34,091 nucleotides of DNA from Bacteroidota bacterium (GTDB lineage Bacteria; Bacteroidota; Bacteroidia; Cytophagales; Cyclobacteriaceae), in the NCBI GenBank assembly GCA_003242315.1, contig QGUY01000006.1:1-34091 (forward strand), given 5' to 3'. Below the pieces are notes generated by a model, which did no database searches, had not been told where the DNA came from, and worked only from the letters and a program-made list of their open reading frames with translations. Position numbers and translations under genes: made by a program. This document shows, in pieces, positions 7,861 through 15,672 of this stretch; within the stretch, counting starts at the first letter, position 1; every line of letters begins with the position of its first letter.

Positions 7861-7864
7861 TCAA

Positions 7865-8473
7865 ATGGTTAAAGAGGATATTGGGACTGAAAAGCTGATT
7901 CTGGAGGCCGCGAAGCGGGTTTTTCACGAGCGCGGACTCGCCGGCGCCCGAATGCAGCAGATTGCTGACGAAGCGGGTATCAACAAGGCGCTTCTTCATT
8001 ACTATTTCCGAAACAAGGAACAGCTGTTTAAGGCGGTGTTCACGGATGCCTTCGCGCGTCTCATCCCCCAGATCAATGAAATATTTGACTCCGATGAGCC
8101 GCTTTTTGATAAGATTCGGTCGTTCGCGGACCGCTACACCGCCATCCTGATGGAAAACCACTACCTGCCGGGGTTTATCATCCAGGAGCTTAACAGCAAT
8201 CCCAATTTTGCGGCCGAGTATCTTACCCCAGAGCGGAAACCGAACCCGCAAAAGCTGTTCAGCCAAATTCGGCAGGAAGTGGAAGCCGGTCGAATCAGGC
8301 CCGTAGAACCCCAACAGTTCGTGATTAGCCTGCTGGGGCTATGCCTTTTCCCCTTCATCGCAGCGGAAATGATCCGTCACGTGACGGGTATGTCGAAGGA
8401 GCAATACATGCTTTTCCTCGCAGAACGCAAGAAACACATTCCTGAGTTTGTCATTAACGCCATAAAACCGTGA
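7865..8473 (+). CDS. TetR/AcrR family transcriptional regulator
   Basis: A 202-residue one-component repressor from the ATG at 7865. The frame is open further up to 7757, but that extension would run through the terminator, promoter and operator, and its residues are unlike the family. The N-terminal HTH domain is clear: ILEAAKRVFHERGLAGARMQQIADEAGINKALLHYYFRNKEQLFKAVF (about residues 12-59). The remainder is an alpha-helical ligand-binding and dimerisation domain (residues about 65-200). The next gene starts with a GTG that overlaps this stop codon (8470-8473), so regulator and pump are translationally coupled. Known relatives such as CecR of E. coli control ybhG-ybhF-ybhS-ybhR; the same arrangement here suggests drug-responsive control of the pump below. 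The ligand is unknown. Confidence 0.92.
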   Translation: MVKEDIGTEKLILEAAKRVFHERGLAGARMQQIADEAGINKALLHYYFRNKEQLFKAVFTDAFARLIPQINEIFDSDEPLFDKIRSFADRYTAILMENHYLPGFIIQELNSNPNFAAEYLTPERKPNPQKLFSQIRQEVEAGRIRPVEPQQFVISLLGLCLFPFIAAEMIRHVTGMSKEQYMLFLAERKKHIPEFVINAIKP

Positions 8474-9759
8474 GAACGCTATTCAACCATCGCGTCCCTC
8501 TCCTGCTGATCGCGACCTTCATGATCATCACGGCACCCTCACGCTCACAGGATTCGTTGGGACTGCAGGAGTGCTACCGGCTGCTTGAACAAAACTACCC
8601 GCTTGTGAGGCAGAAGGGCCTCCTTATCGAACGCACTACGCTGACGCAGGAGTCCATCCGGAAAAAATTTCGTCCATCAGTAAACTTCAATGCACAAGCT
8701 ACTTGGCAGTCCGATGTGCCACACGTACCCATTGCTCCACCCGGCAGCGATATACCCATGCCAAACAAGGATCAGTACCGCGCTACGCTGGATGTTAACC
8801 AACTGCTGTACGATGGGGGAACGATCAGGAGCTCCATCGACGTCGAAGACCTGAGTGCACAGGCAGAACAGCAACAGGTTGATGTTGCTATCCATCAGGT
8901 AAAGCGTCGCGTTAATCAGGCCTATTTTACGGTGCTTCTTCTCCAGGAAACCGACAAGCTGTTTGCTCTTTCTGAACGGAATTTGTTGACCCAACTCAGA
9001 GAAGTGCGCTCAGCCATTCGGAATGGCACCGCCATCCCATCTGCTGCTGATGTTCTTCAGGCGGGAATTCTGCAAACCCGTCAGCAACGGTTCGAAAATC
9101 GCGCCGACCGCGCAGCAGCGTTGCAGACACTCGGTGATCTCATCGGGATAAAAATCGATACGGGCACCGTCCTGCAGCGTCCCGTACTCGACATAAGCGT
9201 GGACGATGTGCTTTCACGGCCTGAACTCAATCTATATAACCTCCAACAACAGTACGTTGACGCATCATCACGCATCCTTGGAACTACAAACACACCGAAG
9301 GTTTCGCTCTTCGCGCAGGGCGGCTACGGGAATCCCGGATTAAATGTTCTCGACAATACCTTTCAACCTTTCTTCATGGGTGGAATACGGTTGTCGTGGA
9401 CCATACTCGACTGGAACATGACCAAGGGCCAGCGGCAGGCGCTCCTTATCCGAAAGGATCTGATTGACGCGGAACGCGATGCGTTTGAGTTGAACACGAA
9501 CACAGAACTGAAAAAACAGCGCGCTGAAATCGAAAAACTCACACAACTGTTGCGCACACATGATGAGATCATCGCCCTCAGAACACGCGTAGCGCGCTCA
9601 GCCCGCACGCAATTGCAGAATGGCACGCTTACCGCGTCACAATACCTTATCGAAGAAAATGCACTAAATGAAAGCCTGATCAATCGGTCCGCCCATGAAA
9701 TCCGGCTGCTCCAGGCTTACGCAGACTATAAGATCATACAGGGCGACACCGAATTATAG
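8470..9759 (+). CDS. TolC family outer-membrane efflux protein
   Basis: A 429-residue protein starting at GTG (8470), which overlaps the regulator's TGA. It has a Sec signal peptide (RVPLLLIATFMIITAPSRS, cleavage near residue 26) and two OEP repeats: residues about 28-225 begin with LGLQECYRLLEQNYPLVRQKG, and about 235-425 include the second coiled-coil hairpin with TLTASQYLIEENALNESLINRSAHEIRLLQAYADYKI, a typical family ending. As a trimer it would form the outer-membrane channel and periplasmic tunnel of the pump encoded by the following genes. The adaptor gene begins 13 nt after the stop. The order TetR-TolC-HlyD-ABC is common in Bacteroidetes. Confidence 0.92.
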   Translation: MRTLFNHRVPLLLIATFMIITAPSRSQDSLGLQECYRLLEQNYPLVRQKGLLIERTTLTQESIRKKFRPSVNFNAQATWQSDVPHVPIAPPGSDIPMPNKDQYRATLDVNQLLYDGGTIRSSIDVEDLSAQAEQQQVDVAIHQVKRRVNQAYFTVLLLQETDKLFALSERNLLTQLREVRSAIRNGTAIPSAADVLQAGILQTRQQRFENRADRAAALQTLGDLIGIKIDTGTVLQRPVLDISVDDVLSRPELNLYNLQQQYVDASSRILGTTNTPKVSLFAQGGYGNPGLNVLDNTFQPFFMGGIRLSWTILDWNMTKGQRQALLIRKDLIDAERDAFELNTNTELKKQRAEIEKLTQLLRTHDEIIALRTRVARSARTQLQNGTLTASQYLIEENALNESLINRSAHEIRLLQAYADYKIIQGDTEL

Positions 9760-9772
9760 ACATTCAATTACC

Positions 9773-10660
9773 ATGAATACCAACGCAAAACTCTTGACCA
9801 GCTTCATCGCTACAATACTATTCAGCGCATGCTCCAACGATAACGGAAAGGCGGATGGTTATGGCAATTTTGAAGCTACGGAAATCACTGTATCGGCAGA
9901 GGCCACCGGCAAACTCCTGGCGTTCGATGTCGAGGAAGGAGACCGCCTGGCTGAAGGTCAGGTTGTCGGGTACATCGACACGATCCAGCTATCCTTAAAA
10001 AAGGCTCAACTTCAGGCGTCGCGTCAGAAGATAATGGCAAGCTCATCGAGCGTACTTTCCCAGATCGGCGTATACCGCGAACAGGAACGCACACTCACCG
10101 TTGAGAGAGACCGGATTCTCCGCCTGATGCGCGACAGTGCGGCAACGCAACGTCAACTGGACGACGTGGAGGGAAGGCTCAGCGTACTCCAACGTCAGAT
10201 CGCGAGCGTGCGTGCACAAAACGCGTCGGTCCTGTCTGAACTGGAGAGCCTGGAAGCACAGGTGGCCCAGATCGAGGATCAGATCAAAAAAAGTATCATC
10301 ACTAATCCCCAAGCGGGGACGGTGTTGATCAAGTATGCTGAACCCGGCGAAGTGACGGCATTCGGCAAGCCGCTGTACAAGATCGGAAAGCTTGACGATA
10401 TGATCCTGCGCGTCTACGTCAGCGAAACACAGCTGCCCTCCCTCACCATAGGCAAGCAGGTCGACGTCCGTATCGACGACGCCGAAGGCATGCGCACATT
10501 ACCAGGCACGATCACCTGGATCTCCTCCTCTGCGGAATTTACACCTAAAGTGATTCAGACCAGGGAAGAACGCGTCAACCTCGTGTACGCCGTAAAGGTA
10601 CACGTGAAGCATGACGGGGCGCTGAAGATTGGGATGCCCGGGGAGATGTGGATTAAATGA
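9773..10660 (+). CDS. HlyD/YbhG-type periplasmic adaptor, predicted lipoprotein
   Basis: A 295-residue membrane-fusion protein. The frame is open from 9695, but the ATG at 9773, 13 nt after the TolC stop, places a proper lipoprotein signal at the N-terminus with lipobox FSAC and the acylated cysteine at residue 20. The biotinyl-lipoyl half motif follows (VSAEATGKLLAFDVEEGDRLAEGQVVGYIDT, about 39-69), then a long coiled-coil hairpin (about 70-175), the second lipoyl half (SIITNPQAGTVLIKYAEPGEV) and a beta-barrel domain (ILRVYVSETQLPSLTIGKQVDVRID). It should link the ABC-2 permeases to the TolC channel. The tight operon spacing breaks right after this gene, where a 345-nt repeat-filled spacer separates it from the ATPase genes. 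Confidence 0.92.
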   Translation: MNTNAKLLTSFIATILFSACSNDNGKADGYGNFEATEITVSAEATGKLLAFDVEEGDRLAEGQVVGYIDTIQLSLKKAQLQASRQKIMASSSSVLSQIGVYREQERTLTVERDRILRLMRDSAATQRQLDDVEGRLSVLQRQIASVRAQNASVLSELESLEAQVAQIEDQIKKSIITNPQAGTVLIKYAEPGEVTAFGKPLYKIGKLDDMILRVYVSETQLPSLTIGKQVDVRIDDAEGMRTLPGTITWISSSAEFTPKVIQTREERVNLVYAVKVHVKHDGALKIGMPGEMWIK

Positions 10661-10970
10661 GTGTTGATGTGTTGATGTGCGCATGTGTTGATGTTTGTCT
10701 GTACCTAAAGGGTTGTGCTAGGAAAGAAGGATAGCAGGTTCACCAGGGGATAATGCGCGATGGGCCCCTTTAGGGGATTGAGGGGTGTGCGTGGGGAGGT
10801 GTTTATGTGTTGGTGTGCGCATGTGTTGATGTTGTCTGTACCTAAGGTTGTGCGAGGAATGAAGGACGGCAGGTTCATCGTGGGATAATGCGCGTGGGAC
10901 CCCTTTAGGGGATTAAGGGGTGTGCGTGGGGAGGTGTTGATATGTTGATGTGCGCATGTGTTGATGTTGG
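10661..10970. repeat. Tandem repeat, 2.3 copies of a 135-138 bp unit
   Basis: Copy 1 is 10661-10798 (138 bp), copy 2 is 10799-10933 (135 bp) and a partial copy 3 is 10934-10970. Each unit begins with a TTGATGTG-rich segment containing GTGCGCATGTGTTGATGTT, continues with CTGTACCTAA and GGATAATGCGCG, and ends with CCCTTTAGGGGATT and GTGTGCGTGGGGAG. The CCCCTTTAGGGG/AAGGGGT part can fold as a small hairpin. The first segment is the reverse complement, nearly exact, of 2547-2583. Differences between copies are scattered substitutions and 1-nt indels, so the duplication is not very recent. It starts at the stop codon of the adaptor gene. An open frame on the opposite strand (10705-11160) is translated repeat and not a gene. 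Confidence 0.9.
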
Positions 10971-11005
10971 TGAGTGCGGCTCTATGGGACATCAATTTGA
11001 ATAAA

Positions 11006-11935
11006 ATGCAAATGGAAATCAGAATAGAAAGCATCTCAAAATCATTCGGTGACGTTAGGGCGTTGGTGGATGTGACGTTCGACGTAAACGCGGGTGAGTT
11101 GTTTGGGTTGATAGGCCCGGACGGAGGGGGAAAGACGACGCTCTTCCGCATACTGACCACGCTGATGCTTCCGGATTCCGGAAATGCTGTGGTGGCGGGA
11201 TATCCAATCTCGGACTATCAGGCAATACGACGGTCGGTCGGCTACATGCCGGGAAGGTTTTCCCTTTACCCCGATCTCACCGTAGAAGAAAACCTGAAAT
11301 TCTTTGCATCGATATTTGGTACAACAGTCGAGAAAAACTATGAGTTGATACGCGACATCTATGTCCAGATCGAGCCTTTCAGGGATCGTCGCGCGGGTGC
11401 GCTTTCTGGAGGAATGAAACAAAAGCTCGCGCTGTGTTGCGCGCTCATTCACAGACCGAAGGTGTTGTTCCTCGATGAACCTACCACGGGTGTTGATCCG
11501 GTATCGCGAAAAGAATTTTGGGAAATGCTGGATCGGCTGCGTCAGGACGGGATGGCAATACTCGTATCCACCGCCTACATGGATGAGGCCTCCCTCTGTG
11601 ACCGCGTGGCGCTAATCCATCAGGGAAAAATTCTGACTACGGATACGCCGGCAAACATCACAGTAACATTCGGTCGCCCGCTGTACGCAATCCGAACGTC
11701 AAATGTATATGAAGTGACGCGCGATATTGAGTCGTATGCCTATGCCCGCACCATTTATCCTTTTGGAGAACACCTTCACTACACGGACAAACGCGAAAAA
11801 CCCGATCCAATTGAGTTAGAGGATTTTCTTCGGGGTAAAGGACACCATGATATTGAACTGACAGCCATTGAACCGACCATCGAAGACGCGTTCATGGAGC
11901 TTGCTGAAACGCATTCGCAAATCCTCACACAATGA
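11006..11935 (+). CDS. ABC transporter ATPase 1 of the efflux pump (degenerate nucleotide site)
   Basis: A 309-residue ABC ATPase, corresponding to the N-terminal half of the fused YbhF protein. The frame opens at 10958 inside the repeat, but MQMEIRIESISKSFG from 11006 (or the ATG at 11012) is the natural start. Walker A is GPDGGGKTT (37-45) rather than GxNGAGKTT, the Q-loop glutamine is replaced (GYMPGRFSLY, G83), the signature LSGGMKQ (133-139) and Walker B VLFLDE (153-158) are intact, and the H-loop histidine is replaced by alanine (VSTAYMDEA, A190). The missing Q-loop and H-loop residues predict a poorly hydrolysing site, while its signature can serve the partner's site. The C-terminal 80 residues form the extension typical of this type. 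The next gene overlaps by ATGA. Confidence 0.93.
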   Translation: MQMEIRIESISKSFGDVRALVDVTFDVNAGELFGLIGPDGGGKTTLFRILTTLMLPDSGNAVVAGYPISDYQAIRRSVGYMPGRFSLYPDLTVEENLKFFASIFGTTVEKNYELIRDIYVQIEPFRDRRAGALSGGMKQKLALCCALIHRPKVLFLDEPTTGVDPVSRKEFWEMLDRLRQDGMAILVSTAYMDEASLCDRVALIHQGKILTTDTPANITVTFGRPLYAIRTSNVYEVTRDIESYAYARTIYPFGEHLHYTDKREKPDPIELEDFLRGKGHHDIELTAIEPTIEDAFMELAETHSQILTQ

Positions 11936-12684
11936 CTTACTCCGATCCCATAATTTCTGTCGACAAGCTGACGAAGAAGTTCGGCAGCTTTACGGCCGTC
12001 AACGCCATCAGCTTCCAGGTGATGAAGGGAGAAATCTTTGGATTTCTTGGAGCAAATGGTGCGGGAAAAACGACAGCCATGAAAATTCTCATCGGCATTA
12101 GTCGCCCTACATCCGGCACTGCCACCGTCGCCGGATACGACATCTACAAACAAACCGAACAGATCAAGAAGAGCATTGGATACATGAGCCAGCGCTTTTC
12201 TCTGTACAACGACCTCACCATCAAAGAAAACATTGAATTCTTTGGAGGCATATACGGGCTCACGTCGCGTCAGATCCGTGAAAAAAGTGATGCCCTGGTG
12301 GAGAAACTTGGCTTGCAGGACAAGTTCAATCGTCCCATTAGCGATCTGCCCCTCGGATGGAAACAGAAGCTTGCGTTCTCGGTAGCGCTATTGCATGATC
12401 CGAAGATCATTTTCCTCGACGAGCCCACAGGCGGGGTTGATCCCGTCACGCGGCGCATGTTCTGGAATATGATCTACGAAGCCGCTTACCGGGGCGTTAC
12501 CATCTTCGTCACGACACACTATATGGATGAAGCGGAATACTGCAACCGGGTGTCGATGATGGTGGATGGGAAAATCGAGGCGCTGGATTCGCCGGCGCGG
12601 TTGAAAGAAAAGTTTGGCGTGAACTCGATGAACGATGTATTCGTGAGGCTCGCGAGGAATCAAGACAAGGCAAAGGTTCAATGA
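11932..12684 (+). CDS. ABC transporter ATPase 2 of the efflux pump (canonical nucleotide site)
   Basis: A 250-residue ABC ATPase equivalent to the C-terminal half of YbhF, starting at an ATG that overlaps the previous stop (ATGA). Walker A GANGAGKTT (40-48), Q-loop Q87 (GYMSQRFSLY), Walker B IFLDE (160-164) and the H-loop H196 (VTTHYMDEAEYC) are canonical. The signature is not: LPLGWKQ (139-145) replaces LSGGxxQ. In a heterodimer the site with this Walker A faces the intact LSGGMKQ of ATPase 1, giving one full catalytic site and one degenerate site. From memory, the LPLGxKQ signature is a family trait of YbhF C-halves. The permease gene starts at 12681, again with a 4-nt overlap, so stoichiometric synthesis is expected. 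Confidence 0.94.
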   Translation: MTYSDPIISVDKLTKKFGSFTAVNAISFQVMKGEIFGFLGANGAGKTTAMKILIGISRPTSGTATVAGYDIYKQTEQIKKSIGYMSQRFSLYNDLTIKENIEFFGGIYGLTSRQIREKSDALVEKLGLQDKFNRPISDLPLGWKQKLAFSVALLHDPKIIFLDEPTGGVDPVTRRMFWNMIYEAAYRGVTIFVTTHYMDEAEYCNRVSMMVDGKIEALDSPARLKEKFGVNSMNDVFVRLARNQDKAKVQ

Positions 12685-13778
12685 AAGGATTTATCATTAA
12701 GGAGTTCTTCCACATCTTCCGCGACCGGCGATCGCTGATCATTCTCTTCGGTATGCCCATCGTGCAGATTCTGCTGTTCGGATTCGCCATCACGAATGAA
12801 ATCCGAAATGTGAACATCGCTGTACTCGACAAGGCACGTGACGAGGCTTCCGAACGGATCATTGAAAAGATGCTGGCTTCAGGATATTTCGTCATGAACG
12901 GCTACCTGGAAACGGAAGATGAAATCGAGCCGATATTCCGAAAAGGAAAAATAAAAGCAGTCGTCGTATTCGGTCCTGATCTGGACCGTAACCTCACTGC
13001 CGGCGGAATTGCTCCCGTGCAAATCATTGCGGATGCAACGGATCCGAATACGGCAAATACGATTGCAGCGTACGCTGCCTCGATTGTAAGAGATTATCAG
13101 GCCGACATCAATCCCAACGTTACATTGCCCCTCGAGACCATTCCTGAAGTCAGGATGCTCTACAATCCGGAACTGAAAGGAGTTTTCATGTTTATACCGG
13201 GCACCATGACCGTCATTCTTATGCTGGTTTCAGCGATGATGACGTCCATCTCCATCGCCCGCGAGAAAGAAATGGGCACGATGGAGGTACTGCTTGTGTC
13301 GCCGTTAAAGCCCGTGCAGGTTGTCGCCGGCAAGGTTCTCCCCTACATCCTGCTGTCCTCCATCAATGCCACGGTAATTCTCCTGCTCGGATACTTTGTC
13401 TTCCGGATGCCCATGCAGGGCAGTCTCCTTGCATTGATGGGGACTACGCTGCTGTTCATTATTACCACATTGTCGCTCGGTATTTTCATTTCCACTGTTG
13501 CTCAAACGCAGCAGATGGCCATGATGATGTCGCTTATAGGCCTGATGCTTCCAACCATTATGCTGTCGGGCTTTGTATTCCCTATCGACAGCATGCCATG
13601 GCCCCTTCGGGTGCTCAGCAACATCATACCCGCTAAATGGTTCATCCTCATCCTGAAGGGTCTCATGCTGAAAGGCGTAAGCATTACGTATCTCTGGAAA
13701 GAGGTTTTAATTCTGATAATGATGACGCTTGCATTGATTGGTATCAGCGTAAAGAAGTATGCCATTCGACTTGCCTGA
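12681..13778 (+). CDS. ABC-2 type permease 1 of the efflux pump (YbhS-like)
   Basis: A 365-residue inner-membrane permease. One helix near the N-terminus (SLIILFGMPIVQILLFGFAI, about 16-35) is followed by a periplasmic domain of about 140 residues and then five or six helices from about 170 on, the layout of the ABC-2 membrane family. The conserved cytoplasmic loop REKEMGTMEVLLVSPLKPVQVVAGKVLPY (about 195-223) is complete. It overlaps the ATPase 2 gene by 4 nt and is followed after 6 nt by a second permease; the two are paralogues sharing the same loop and a C-terminal PIDSMPWPLRVLSNIIPAKW motif, so a heterodimeric membrane core is likely. Confidence 0.93.
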   Translation: MKGFIIKEFFHIFRDRRSLIILFGMPIVQILLFGFAITNEIRNVNIAVLDKARDEASERIIEKMLASGYFVMNGYLETEDEIEPIFRKGKIKAVVVFGPDLDRNLTAGGIAPVQIIADATDPNTANTIAAYAASIVRDYQADINPNVTLPLETIPEVRMLYNPELKGVFMFIPGTMTVILMLVSAMMTSISIAREKEMGTMEVLLVSPLKPVQVVAGKVLPYILLSSINATVILLLGYFVFRMPMQGSLLALMGTTLLFIITTLSLGIFISTVAQTQQMAMMMSLIGLMLPTIMLSGFVFPIDSMPWPLRVLSNIIPAKWFILILKGLMLKGVSITYLWKEVLILIMMTLALIGISVKKYAIRLA

Positions 13779-13784
13779 CGTGGT

Positions 13785-14906
13785 ATGAAAACGATATTTC
13801 ACCTTCTCAAAAAAGAATTCCGGCAAATCTTCCGCAACCGCGCGATGTTGCCGATCCTTTTCGTCATGCCGGCGGTTCAGTTGCTGGTACTTTCCTTTGC
13901 GGCCACATTTGAAGTAAAAAATATCAGCCTGCACATCGTAGACAACGATCAATCGTCATTGTCCCGGGACCTCACGCAAAAATTTCTGGTCTCAGATCAC
14001 TTTAAGCTAACCGGTATTTCCTTTTCAAGTGACGAAGCACTGGACGACATGCAGCGGCACAATACGGACGTGATCCTGCACATTCCGGAACATTTTGAAC
14101 GTGACCTGGTACGCAATCAGAAAGCGAAGCTGATGTTATCCATCAACGCGATCGATGGGGCCGCGGCAGCCGTAGAAAATGCATACGCGACTACCATCAT
14201 TCACGATTTCAATGAGAACATCCGCATACGGATGGCCGACCAGATTTCCCTGACCGGACAGCCTAAGGTACTCTCCGTCACACAGTCATTCTGGTTTAAT
14301 CCCGAACTCGACTACAAAACCTTTATGGTTCCGGGCATCCTCGTGTTGCTCGTCACCATGATCGCGATATTCCTGGCTGGGATGAATATCGTTCGGGAGA
14401 AGGAAATCGGGACGTTGGAACAGATCAACGTCACCCCAATAAAAAAGCACCAGTTCATCATTGGAAAACTTCTCCCCTTCTGGATCCTGGCCCTTGTAGA
14501 ATTGGGAGTGGGTTTGATCATGTGCCGGGTCATATTCGGGATCGGTGTAGCAGGGAGCATCTGGGTGGTCTTTCTCTTTGCCGCAGTATATCTGCTCGTG
14601 GTGCTCGGAATCGGCCTTTTCATTTCCAACTTTACCCATACCCAGCAACAGGCCATGTTCCTCTCCTGGTTTTTCATGGTGATCTTCATCCTGATGAGCG
14701 GCTTGTTCACGCCCATTGACAGCATGCCGCACTGGGCACAGGTTATCACAGAGTTCAATCCTGTTCGCTACTTTGTGGAGGTCATGCGCATGGTCATGCT
14801 GAAAGGGGCACAACTTCCCGACATTCTGCCACAGCTCAGCAAACTCCTGGTCTATGCCCTTGTCATGAACGGGCTGGCCGTTGCAGGATACCGAAAAGTG
14901 GCGTAG
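13785..14906 (+). CDS. ABC-2 type permease 2 of the efflux pump (YbhR-like)
   Basis: A 373-residue paralogue of the preceding permease: N-terminal helix in NRAMLPILFVMPAVQLLVLSFAATFE, a periplasmic domain of about 145 residues, and a C-terminal helical bundle. The family loop reads REKEIGTLEQINVTPIKKHQFIIGKLLPFW (about 203-232) and the late motif is FTPIDSMPHWAQVITEFNPVRYFVEVMRMVMLKG. It begins 6 nt after the stop of permease 1 and is the last gene of the operon. No intrinsic terminator is evident between it and the converging gene ending at 15045. With the other five proteins it makes a full tripartite exporter; the substrate is not predictable from sequence. Confidence 0.93.
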   Translation: MKTIFHLLKKEFRQIFRNRAMLPILFVMPAVQLLVLSFAATFEVKNISLHIVDNDQSSLSRDLTQKFLVSDHFKLTGISFSSDEALDDMQRHNTDVILHIPEHFERDLVRNQKAKLMLSINAIDGAAAAVENAYATTIIHDFNENIRIRMADQISLTGQPKVLSVTQSFWFNPELDYKTFMVPGILVLLVTMIAIFLAGMNIVREKEIGTLEQINVTPIKKHQFIIGKLLPFWILALVELGVGLIMCRVIFGIGVAGSIWVVFLFAAVYLLVVLGIGLFISNFTHTQQQAMFLSWFFMVIFILMSGLFTPIDSMPHWAQVITEFNPVRYFVEVMRMVMLKGAQLPDILPQLSKLLVYALVMNGLAVAGYRKVA

Positions 14907-14917
14907 GTGAAACTGTC

Positions 14918-15103
14918 ATGGGATCTCTTCGTGGTGCCGGTAGCCATACTTTCGTTCCTGGCGTGGGCACGGCGAGCTACCAAATTCTCACGGGCGCCAG
15001 TATCAACCCGGCAAGGGTCTTGAGGAATGATAAAATCGGACCCGCTATAGCAACACAGGTGGTCTCTTGGACAACAACTCAGCCAGCTCTGGTGGCCCTG
15101 TAA
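14918..15103 (+). pseudogene. Possible relic with an aquaporin-like NPA motif
   Basis: A 61-codon open frame in the spacer after the permease genes reads GTASYQILTGASINPARVL, then RNDKIGPAIATQ. TGASINPAR followed shortly by GPA is the pattern of the second NPA loop of aquaporins (MIP family), but nothing else of that family is visible, the hydrophobic helices are missing, and the frame runs into the converging gene at 15045. An alternative GTG-started frame at 14907 encodes a short hydrophobic peptide (LFVVPVAILSFLAW). It may be a chance match. Confidence 0.2.
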
Positions 15104-15611
15104 AATACTTGCCCATAAAGTCGTCCATTTCACCCAGGGTTTCTTCGGAAAGCAGAGCTGCGATTTCGTCCATCGCTTCGAGCGAAATAGCAAAAGGAAG
15201 GTCATTAACAACCAATTTCTTTCCGGCGCATTGGGCTACAATTTGGTATTCAGGAGCAGCTGCGATGGGTGTGTCCTTGATAAGGCATTGAGCCACCCAT
15301 TCATCAACGGGCGCATCGTGAAGTTTCTCGCGGCGCGCTTCGAAGCGACCGTACCGCGCAAAATATTCAGCCATCCGCTGGCGTGATGTCTCGCTGAGCG
15401 CTGCGTTAAAGGACGCTGAACACGAGAAGCACAACGCGTACTCGAAAATGATCTCACTCGTGCCAAGTTCCGGAAATTGTCTTACGGACTTTTCGATAAA
15501 GTAGGGGAAGCCTTCGTTCAGCAAGTAACTGTTGCAAACCATACAACGTTCATGCGGTGCGCCGGTATCAGATGAGAAAAGAAACTGGGGAATATCAACT
15601 TCTCTTTGCAT
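15045..15611 (-). CDS. Hypothetical protein with two CxxC pairs (zinc-ribbon-like)
   Basis: A 188-residue soluble protein that I do not recognise. Two cysteine pairs, CMVCNSYL (about residues 19-26) and CFSCSASF (about 61-68), are spaced like a four-cysteine zinc site. The C-terminal half is acidic and helical (FAISLEAMDEIAALLSEETLGEMDDFMGKYFTGPPELAELL). There is no signal peptide or membrane segment. It is transcribed alone on the minus strand, convergent with the efflux operon and followed upstream by the DUF2061 gene on the same strand with a 61-nt gap. Function is unknown; a metal-binding structural role is the most that can be inferred. Confidence 0.75.
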   Translation of the reverse strand: MQREVDIPQFLFSSDTGAPHERCMVCNSYLLNEGFPYFIEKSVRQFPELGTSEIIFEYALCFSCSASFNAALSETSRQRMAEYFARYGRFEARREKLHDAPVDEWVAQCLIKDTPIAAAPEYQIVAQCAGKKLVVNDLPFAISLEAMDEIAALLSEETLGEMDDFMGKYFTGPPELAELLSKRPPVLL

Positions 15612-15672
15612 GACGCGAACTCTCCAAGTTCACCGCTAAGATAGAACAACAGGAAGAATTGTTGGCGCTGGG

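Noticed and set aside
7757-7864. 36-codon N-terminal extension of the TetR regulator
   Set aside because: It would cover the cold-shock terminator, the TAnnTTTG promoter and the operator, and the added residues do not resemble the family; the ATG at 7865 starts a normal TetR protein.
9695-9772. 26-codon N-terminal extension of the adaptor lipoprotein
   Set aside because: It lies inside the TolC gene and would mask the lipoprotein signal peptide that begins at the ATG at 9773.
10705-11160. Minus-strand open frame of 151 codons with a repeated peptide (NINTCAHQHINTSPRTPLNPLKG-like)
   Set aside because: It is only the translation of the tandem DNA repeat and runs into the ATPase 1 gene on the other strand; no start signal or family.
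11006-11935. ATPase 1 as a pseudogene because of its altered motifs
   Set aside because: The frame is intact, the signature and Walker B are perfect, and the defects complement those of the partner ATPase, so it is better read as a specialised subunit.
14286-14813. Minus-strand open frame of 175 codons opposite permease 2
   Set aside because: Antisense shadow with the His/Asp-rich composition typical of the complement of membrane-helix codons.
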